Shown here: in pieces, positions 56,313 to 64,000 of the stretch
Position numbering within the stretch: the stretch's first letter is position 1
How the letters are laid out: every line of letters starts with the position of its first letter
Position numbers and translations under genes: made by a program
Source: Candolleomyces eurysporus
Lineage: Eukaryota; Basidiomycota; Agaricomycetes; Agaricales; Psathyrellaceae
Assembly: GCA_027579435.1 (NCBI GenBank)
Contig: JANBPK010000770.1
Location: forward strand, 207,490 to 271,489
Reading direction: 5' to 3'
Length of the DNA stretch: 64,000 nt
Notes under the pieces: generated by a model
Database searches by the model: none
Told to the model about the DNA's origin: nothing
The model's input: only the letters and a program-made list of their open reading frames with translations

Positions 56313-58091
56313 ATGACGCAACCAGGACCGACAGCGGACAACGAGCTTGAACCCCTGCTGGGCAACAAACGGAGGGGGAGAACGGAGGCAGTCAGTCTCG
56401 CGGGGGCGGTCTTTCGTCGACGTTGCCTTGAACTGCTCTGTGTGCTTGCTTTCGTCTCCTTCGTTCACATCGTCGTGAAGAAAGTTGTCCCATTTCTCCA
56501 CGCTGAACTCCAGAGATTCCAAGTAAGCTTGTGTTTTCACTCTTGCTTCGATATAGCTAACCGCGACACACCGAATTTATGAACAGGACAGCCGAGACAT
56601 ACCCATTCCTGATGGTATGGTCTTGGGTCAATGCGTGAATTGGACCAAGTCAAATTCGGATATCGAGGCATACACGCACCGCGCAGCGTTCCACGTCGAC
56701 GCAAACGCGCTCCTGTTTGTATCTCAGGGAAGTCTCCCTGTAGGTGAAATCGTGGTCACCCGATCCTTGTTGGCTACTTCTACGAATAAGGCCAAAATAA
56801 GCATCATTGCTAAGCTGGATGACCCCAAGTTCCTCGACTATGTGCAAGTGTGCGAGATTAGACAGTACGACGAAGAGCCAGGGTCTGGAGTAGGAATATT
56901 CGTAAGTAACTACTGGCAGCTCTGAGACGAGCCTCAGGTGGCTAACGAGGCTCTTACTGTCGTCACAGTCAGTTCCATGGCATCCCCACAGTAACAGCTG
57001 GTTCAGTGTATCCGTTGAGCTCCCAAGAATGGCCGACTCGGAGGATGCGTTGAATGTGGAGTCATTCGTTTCGCGCATGCCCACTTTCATTCATAGGCTC
57101 AGAGGTATTGAAGGTGTTCATTTCGAACGCCTGTCCATCTCTGCCTCCGACCGCCCCATCTTCGCCCATGTAAGTAGCCCCATGCCACCCTCATGCCCTG
57201 AGTTTTGCTCATTCGCTCATGGAACCTATTGCAGTCACTGTTCGGCAAGTATGTCAGTATCGAGACTAGCAATGCCCCCATCCAAGGAAGCTTCAATGTT
57301 ACAGAATTCCTTGGCTTGTCAACCTCGGACTCCATCATCGGCGTGGATTTGGGACTTCACGACATGTCTCCGCCCCACTCGTCGCTCTGCGAAGAAGGGC
57401 TGTGGAGGCCTCATTGGCCCAGTCTCCCAGCAGTGCAGTTGGAAACGAGTAACGGGTCCGTACTTTCCTCTGAACCATGTCTTTGTTATTGTCACCGCCC
57501 GTAAGACACGCTCATTTCTGACGCACATGATGATCTAGTTTCATTCGTGCCACTGCGAACCTCACTCGCGCTTTCGATCCGGCGGTTATTCTTCGTAGGC
57601 CCCACTGGGAAGAGGATGACGAGTGTAAAATATTTGACCCCAGCGAACATTCAGTTCCCTCTGCGTCAAATGCACTTCCCATCACGCTCGCCGATTCGAC
57701 TGAGATAATTTACACCGGAGGGCGCTTTTCGATAGTCGCGAAAACAACCCGTGCACCTATCGACATCGACTTTGGCGAGACACCGCTCAATCACTCCCTA
57801 ACTGTCGATGCTTCGACGTCTTTCGATAACATCAATTTGGTCATCCCACCCACGTACGAGGGGAACTGGAAGATGAAAGCGCTTTCGCCTTACAGGGAGA
57901 TTGTGGATAATAGGGCCAATTATACGGATCCCACTGGGGAGAATCGAGAACGTGTCTTATCGGTTGATCGTCAAAATCCTTTTGTAGAGGAAGGCACAGT
58001 CGTATGGGGTCGTAGCGAGGATCTGGAGAAGAGGCTGAATGGATGGGTGGAGTTGAACTCCATGTTTGGACGCGCAACTATTGTAGTTTAG
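56313..58091 (+). CDS. Membrane-anchored beta-helix-like protein, family member D-prime, 499 aa
   Basis: Intact counterpart of broken D. Exons 56313..56522, 56587..56901, 56969..57169, 57235..57455 and 57539..58091 (1500 nt). Start MTQPGPTADNELEPLLGNKR, then one membrane helix (LLCVLAFVSFVHIVVKKVVPFL, about residues 42-63). Ectodomain: GQCVNWTKS, FVSQGSLPVGEIVVTRS, FLDYVQVCEIRQY, SVPWHPHSNSWFSVSVELPRM, IETSNAPIQGSFN, VDLGLHDM, IRATANLTRAF, PIDIDFGETPLNHS, PPTYEGNWKMKALSPYREIVD and DPTGENRERVL, ending FGRATIVV. The exon-4 donor GTCCGT is weaker than in the other members. It is the longest member, with an extra acidic stretch early in exon 5. Confidence 0.82.
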
Positions 58092-58358
58092 GGCATAATC
58101 TTTTGGTATTCGCTAATAGGACGCTTCTCTTTGCTTCGAGTATGTCGATAAATGCCATTGTAGATAAGATTAGATTCCCTCGGCAATGTCCGAAGTCCAT
58201 TGACGCCGACATCGACTCGGGTTTCCCTGGGATGTTCAAACACTCACACCCTCGATAGTCCCATCGCTACGTATCTCGTTGCTCACCTGGACACTTGAAC
58301 TTGGACTTTTGATCTACATCCTTCAGCCTCGTCAAGCTAACCTTTCTCGGCTTCTCGC

Positions 58359-59889
58359 ATGTATGACAAAGTCTCAAGGCACCCGCGCGCTCTTGGTGAC
58401 TTTGAAGCTGGAGGACGAACTTGGCTCCACCTTTGTTTCCCATTCTTCCTTGGTCTCGCCGGATTTTCTACCTGGAGCGCTTTAACGATGAGGGTTATTC
58501 CTCATTTTCATAATGAGTGGCTGCGTTACCAGGTAAGCCCCGGATCCGCATCACCGTTACCTCCAAGTCAGCGTCTTGGCAGGGCAGTTCACTGAACTTG
58601 CTGGTTTAGGATGATAGAACCATCACGATTCCTGACGAGATTGTGCTGGGAACGTGCATGAACTGGACTTCATCCACACAAACGCTAGAGGATGAAAAAT
58701 GGAAATCCGCGGAATTCTATGTCAACGCACTCGCGCCCTTGTTCATCTCTCAAGGGAGTCTTGCGTCCGGGAATATCTTGGTTACGCAGTCTAGAAATCT
58801 GACCGAGAAGAAAGCGAGGGTTATTGTCGACGTCGACTTTGAAGACTCCAACTTCCTTGATTATGTTCAAGTTTGCGAGATCCGGTCCAAGCAACTTTGG
58901 GCATCAACTGGCGTCGGGATATTCGTGAGTAGAACTTTCGGGTTCTCAATGAGCAGATATCTAATGTGATCTTACTCGCAGTCTGTACCATGGAACACTC
59001 GTCAACTGGGCAGATTCTCTGTCAGGGTCGAAATTCCTGTACAAACAGAATCCAGCTCGCGGCGTACAGAAGTCAGCTTTCAAAGCGACATGCCCCTTTT
59101 CAAGCATGAGTTCCACGACCTGAATAAGGTGCAATTTCATCGGCTGGATGTATCCACAGCTGGGGCATCTATTGATGCGGATGTGAGCCCTCTTTTCTTG
59201 GCGCTCTGCACACGCCGATCTGACAATGGAAAAATGTCGAGTAGTTCCTCTCTGCAGACAAGCTGAATATTAGGACTTCGAATGCTCCCATTCGGGGAAC
59301 GTACAGGACCTCATCCCAGCTCTCACTTTCAACATCGAAGTCTTTTATTGATGTAAATCTCCAATTAGATAGCGAGATGCCGCCTTTCGACTGGCCTCGA
59401 TTGCCAACCTCGGCGTATTTGCGTTCCACGAATGGGTGAGCATTTTAGCTTGCCTGAAGGCATTACGTTGACATATCATTTGATAGCTACATTCGTGCCA
59501 CTTCTAACCTCACCGCAGAAGGGACAGATAAGGCCTCGTTCGGTATCCTCGCGCACACAACTCGAAGCAGGGTTGACTTGGATTTCGGCGACACTCCGGA
59601 CGAGAACTATACCTTATTCGTCGACGCTGAAACTGTTTTTGATAGCGCGACTGTTGCGCTACCTTTGACATATACAGGCTCTTTCGTAACGGAGGGTCTC
59701 TCTCCATTTCGGGAGTTCGTCGAAACTCAACTCGAAAGCCATGATACCATCACTTCAAGAGTGATCTCGCAGGGCTATCGGGACATGTTTGTAGAGGAAG
59801 GGACGGTCCGGAAAGCATCGGATAATAGTGAGGTGAAGGGACACGTTAAATTGAAGTCTACTGTTGGGTATACCCGGATTACTGTTTAG
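58359..59889 (+). CDS. Membrane-anchored beta-helix-like protein, family member F, 427 aa
   Basis: Most divergent array member, outside the duplicated units. Exons 58359..58532, 58610..58924, 58982..59182, 59245..59435 and 59487..59889 (1284 nt). The start ATG at 58359 opens the frame that carries the membrane helix (FPFFLGLAGFSTWSALTMRVI); another ATG four bases later leads to an unrelated frame. The N-terminus is short and lacks the acidic LLGD-type leader of C, D and E. Ectodomain: LGTCMNWTSS, FISQGSLASGNILVTQS, FLDYVQVCEIRSK, SVPWNTRQLGRFSVRVEIP, IRTSNAPIRGTYR, YIRATSNLT, SRVDLDFGDTP and PFREFVE, ending LKSTVGYTRITV. Exons 2 and 3 have exactly the lengths of D-prime's (315 and 201 nt). 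Confidence 0.8.
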
Positions 59890-60200
59890 AAATGTTACTT
59901 GGAACGACTCCAGAGGCCGGAGATAACATCACGGTCACGTCACGAATGTGTCGCGTAGATAAATTCATCTGCCTCGCTGTTCTGCCCTATCTTCTCTTTC
60001 TTCCCTTCCCCATTGTCGACCAGGTACCAAAGCTGCTTATACTGTGTGGAATCTCCAGCTCCGTCAGAGAGTTGAATCAGAATCGTCATTTTGTCTCACC
60101 AGACAACGGAATCGCGCGTCGGCAAACGCCGCCTCAGGGGTCATGAGCTTCTCGGTGCCTTTTCCTCCACTGCCACCTCGACCTCCCGCGAATATCCATC
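59890..60200. other. Intergenic
   Basis: Between member F and Hsp70-like gene 2; no gene seen. Confidence 0.5.
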
Positions 60201-62752
60201 ATGGCGACGAAAGCTCAAGCAGAATATAAGGGTGACTCGCGCCGCCTGTTGCTAGCATTCGACATTGGAACGACATTCAGCGGGATATCCTACAGGTCCG
60301 TGCCTCCATACTTTTGCAGTCGCTTTGTTTTTGTGTCCCATTTGACCAGAGAACCCACCCATATAGCATTTTGGACCCTGGAAGAGTACCAGAAATTCGG
60401 CCAGTGACCAGGTACGTCATTTTGACGGCTATAGGCTCGCGTTAAATTGTTTTTCTGACGCGCTTTGAACGCGTAGGTTCCCATCGCAGGAGCGCGTCGG
60501 CGGTGATAACAAGATTCCGACGGTCATTTACTACAACGCGGCCGGAAAACCAGTAGCATTTGGCGCTGAAACCCTGAAAGAAGGAATTGAGGCGGACGCA
60601 GAGGAAAGCGGTTGGGTTAAAGCTCATTGGTACGTCTCTCCTCCGTTTTTCCCCAAGGACTGCCCTTGATGAAGATTTCTTGATAGGTTCAAGCTTCACC
60701 TCCGCCCGCAGCCCGCCCCCGGAACTGCCGCTTCTGAGACTCCCATCCCGCCTCTCCCACCCAGGAAGACTGTCATCGATGTCTTCAAAGACTACATGGG
60801 TTATTTGTTAAAGTGCGCGAAAGCGTACGTCGAGGATACCCACGGTTCCATCGTGTGGAACTCGGTCAAGGACAACGTCATGTACGTCCTGACTCACCCT
60901 AATGGATGGGGAGGGCCGCAGCAAGCTCAGATGCGGGACGCTGCCGTCCGGGCGGGGCTCATTCCTGATACGGTGGACGGCCGCGAACGTATCACTTTTG
61001 TTACGGAGGGAGAAGCTAGCCTCCACTTTTGTCTCTCGAACGGACTGGCCATTCATGCCGATGATGTACGTCGAGTCTTTTGTCTTACCTGATACTGATT
61101 TCTCTAACGTCCTTTCAAGGAGAATTCGGGTGTTCTGATTGTGGACGCTGGTGGTGGGACGATTGATACCACTGCCTACCGCAGACTTGCGGACAAGTCT
61201 TTCGAGGAGATTGCTATACCGACGTGTTTGTCTCCTTTTGCGCTTTTGCTTTGCTCCTCGTTCTGACGTCGCGGCCTTCTAATAAGGCTACTTCCAAGGC
61301 GGAATTTACGTTACCATGCGCGCTGAAAAACACTTCAAAAGTATGTCCGCTTTCCCTAAATGACTCACCATTAGCTAATGTTCCATAAGATCTATTGAGG
61401 CGGACGCGCTTTGAGCATGACGTACCGGTCCTGACGACGAAATTTGACCGGAGCACCAAACATGTGTTTAAGAAAGTTGACGAACCTCATCATATTCAGT
61501 TTGCCTCCATTCGGGAGCGCGACCAGGCGCTGAACATCAGGGGCGGTCGTATTACGGTCGAAGGGTATGTTTTCTCTCACTCCTTTGATCGTGCTTTGAA
61601 CTCCCTTTAAAGGAATGTCATTTCCACATTCTTTGAGCCTTCCGTAAAGTGTATCGTCAAGGCCATCAATGAACAGAGGACCTCTGCTCATTTCCCTATC
61701 AAGGTATAACTTTCTTAATGATTCAGCTGTGTCAAACTGAAGTTGTTATATCAGTCGGTGTTCCTCGTAGGAGGGTTCTCGGCGAGTAACTGGCTGTATG
61801 AACAGGTCCGGGATGCGATCCAACCTCTCGGCATTACGGTTTCTCGACCGGACACACATGTGTATGTCGTATGCACCCTTGGCTGATTCAATCGATGCTG
61901 ATGCACCGGATGGATACTAGGAACAAAGCGGTTTCGAATGGTGGTGTTTCGTTCTACCTCGACGGCGTGGTCACGTCCCGGGTCTCTAGGTATACATACG
62001 GGATTCGAATCTGTAACCGCTACAACCCGGAGAAGGAAGAGCATCTGCAACGCGCACATCTCGTGGGAACGCACAGCGTTCACGGGGGCAAGATTTTGGA
62101 CAATANTTTTTTCACCCATCCTACCTGTGGTAAGTGATCGGTGACTGTTTTCTAGCAGAAAACAGATAAGACGCGACTGACTGGCGAATGACATACTGGC
62201 AGAATACTAGAGTGAACGAGACGAAGGAATTCCGCAAAAGCTACTGCTGCTACGGCACAGATATTAATAGCCTCAAGAGCCATACAGCGAGGATCCTCTC
62301 GTACAGCGGCCCGTCTCAGGACCCCATGTGGATCGAAGAAGAACCTGGTACGCAATTTGTATGGGCCTTTTCTCAAGGCGTGATGCTTGATACCTCGATT
62401 TTCTGCAGATAATTACGATGTGGTCTGCACGGTTGAGCTGACACTTCTGCTGTCAAACCAGACCTCACGTACTCCGAGGAGAAGAAGGCCTATTATTGCA
62501 ACCTCGCTTTCGAGATTGTTTTACTTTTTGGATTGACGGAGCTCAAGGCTCAAATTGCTTACAGCGAGAATGTGCGTTCAGTTATCCTTTTGCGCAATGT
62601 GGTTGCTCGTGCTCATCGTTTGCTCCTATCTGGGCTGCTTTGTAGGGTGTCGAAAAGAGGTATGTTTTCTTTCTGTTTGCTTCGATCCTTTGTCCTGCTG
62701 ACCGGGATACGGCGTTTATAGAGGTCCAGCGCAGGTTATGTATAGCGCTTGA
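60201..62752 (+). CDS. Hsp70-like (HSPA12-type) ATPase, gene 2, about 588 aa
   Basis: Paralogue of gene 1 at 14.9 kb. Exons 60201..60295, 60367..60411, 60477..60629, 60687..61065, 61120..61225, 61287..61340, 61390..61564, 61613..61703, 61755..61861, 61921..62129, 62203..62347, 62409..62571, 62646..62659 and 62722..62752. Motifs: AFDIGTTFSGISY, LIVDAGGGTID and LVGGFSASNWL; no substrate-binding domain. One extra intron splits gene 1's exon 5. Two problems: an N at 62106 (frame restored when it is dropped, giving NIFSPILPV), and one missing base near 62438 in exon 12 (GAGCT where GAGGCT would give VEADTSAVKPDL). The second is either a sequencing undercall or a real frameshift. Confidence 0.85.
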
Positions 62753-63060
62753 ATGTGCGCATCTTAGACCCGGCCTAGTAGTAGTAGTATATTTTGTTCT
62801 AAGGCTGTTCTTGTCTGTTTTCTTGTCATATTGAACAATGACTGTATGCTTGCTGTAATTCTTATTGTTATTTGCTTCAATCGCCTAAAAATTGAAATTT
62901 ATGTGGCAAAAAGAAAAGGACGCGATGGCTCGAGCGGCGACGGTTTTGAAACTCAGCTTGTGTTCGTGGCTTTGTTTAAACCACCACCTTTGCTCTAACC
63001 CTTTTTGCCCTCTCAAATTTCGCGTTGAATCAGCCTCTGACCGTTGCAATCTTTTATGAA
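62753..63060. other. Intergenic
   Basis: No gene seen. AT-rich 3' flank of Hsp70-like gene 2, then the promoter of the last gene. Confidence 0.5.
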
Positions 63061-64000
63061 ATGAGCATCTTTGGCTTNCCGAGTCTTTGGGGGAAACAAG
63101 AAGGAGGAATCGGCGTCAAGCGTTGGCCAGGTGAAGAGGATAGACCAGGGGGAACACGCACCGGAATTGCGCAACAGCGATATCGTTGACTTAGAAGCAC
63201 CTGGTATGGACCTGGAAAAAGGTGTGTAAGTGTATAGCTCAAGATATAAACGATATTAACCGATTTTTCTATTCTAATCCGTTCCTAAACGCGTCGTGGC
63301 TCAGACTTGGGCCGCGAAACTCCTCCGCCCGTTTTCGACGTAGACAGGTACCGCGTCGCGGGCCTTCGTATCAGCAGCAGCCGTAGTCCGAGTGCAGACC
63401 CGCTGGCTATGGATGACGACTACGACGAGCGTCGTGACTCGAAGTATGGAGTTGGCAACTCGAAGATGGCGGCAAAGGATGATGAACTGGAGAGTCGGGA
63501 TTGTCGCCGGAAAATCGACATTTCTGCGGGCAACCCCCCCCAATAACGCTTACTCATCGTCTTCTTCTGGCCCCCAGCATAGGGACTTGTCAAAAGATGT
63601 GAAACCCTCTCGTGGCAAGGATACCTCTTGGCCTCAGAACCGCGACAAGAACCCCCACCACCACCGCCAGCAGCATCAACAGAAGAAGACTGTATTTGGC
63701 TCGAACTCTAGTCGCAGCAATGGGAATGGCTACAGTGGCCATCGTGGAAGTGGTACCAGTGCTCCTACTGCACCTTCGGCTATGCAACAAGACTTCGACG
63801 AACTCAAGAGGCAGCGTGAAGATGATAAGACTGCAGCGTCTTCTCGCCNACTGGACGGAAAATAAAGCCGAACGGCGCCACAAGGATGACAGGGACAGGG
63901 AGCGCGACCGACAACAAGACCGTGGCCGAGATAACCCCGATCGCGCTTCGAGTCGAAGTCATCGCGACGACGACAGAGCGACAACGGTGGAACGAGAGCG
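63061..64000 (+). CDS. Charged Ser/Arg-rich protein, N-terminal part (cut by window end)
   Basis: Exon 1 63061..63221, intron 63222-63304, exon 2 from 63305 to beyond the window. Frame markers: the N at 63078 must be dropped (MSIFGFRVFGGNKKEE); an eight-C run at 63534-63541 must lose one C (GNPPNNAYSSSSSGPQHR); and the N at 63849 must be dropped (SSRHWTENKAERR). With these, one continuous disordered frame results. It contains DNADs-poor, His/Gln- and Ser/Asn-rich stretches, then an RDRERDRQQDRGRD and RSHRDDDR tract typical of nuclear RNA-processing or chromatin-associated proteins. No folded domain is visible in this part, so no specific function is assigned. Confidence 0.65.

Larger units (their letters stand above)
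49402..57290. repeat. Duplicated array unit 2, interrupted
   Basis: Second copy of 42421-49172, carrying B-prime, E2, C-second and D-prime. Between about 52813 and 54754 the unit is replaced by unrelated DNA that removed C's first exon and most of its second. Past 57290 D-prime continues into the exons that D lost. Confidence 0.8.

Noticed and set aside
58363..58485. Alternative start of member F (MTKSQGTRALL...), which resembles C's MTKSG leader
   Set aside because: That frame stops before the splice donor, whereas the ATG four bases upstream carries the membrane helix into exon 2.

Overview
The window is nuclear DNA of a filamentous basidiomycete, most likely an Agaricomycete. Most genes carry many short introns of about 45-90 bp with GT-AG borders. 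The families seen (two Hsp70-like ATPases, F-box proteins with an N-terminal coiled coil, DUF6533-type and DUF6593-type proteins, a PL14-type lyase, a DUF2828 protein) are typical of that group. Family names come from recognising motifs, not from database searches. Exon models were built by hand from splice sites, and their summed lengths are multiples of three.

Layout. 1-6.6 kb: a segment of about 2.6 kb (3' end of a penta-EF-hand gene plus a convergent gene of unknown function) is present twice in tandem, followed by a 395-bp direct repeat built from the unknown gene's first exon. 6.9-9.4 kb: a secreted type-B carboxylesterase. 10-11 kb: a decayed P-loop NTPase. 12.2-24.7 kb: a serine/proline-rich protein, Hsp70-like gene 1, an F-box gene, a 14-exon bestrophin-like channel and another conserved unknown. 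25.6-41 kb: a lone member of the surface-protein family described next, a DUF2828/vWA protein, a second F-box gene, a DUF6593-like gene, a PL14-like gene, a DUF6533-like membrane protein, an acireductone dioxygenase (methionine salvage) and a proteinase-K-like subtilisin.

42.4-59.9 kb is the notable part: a tandem array of single-pass (type II-like) membrane proteins with a repetitive, probably beta-helical ectodomain (DUF4097/DUF7330-like, unverified). Five members are intact (counting the lone minus-strand copy at 25.6 kb, six), and four are broken. All intact members share one five-exon plan with the same intron phases. A unit of about 7 kb with several members has been duplicated. The first unit is cut off inside its last member and the second is interrupted by about 1.9 kb carrying an unrelated gene. 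60.2-62.8 kb: Hsp70-like gene 2, whose exon sizes largely match gene 1. The window ends inside a charged, serine/arginine-rich gene.

Sequence quality matters here. Fifteen single N characters occur, twelve of them beside homopolymer runs. Treating the N as absent restores the reading frame in seven of the eight coding cases, so several apparent frameshifts are assembly artefacts.
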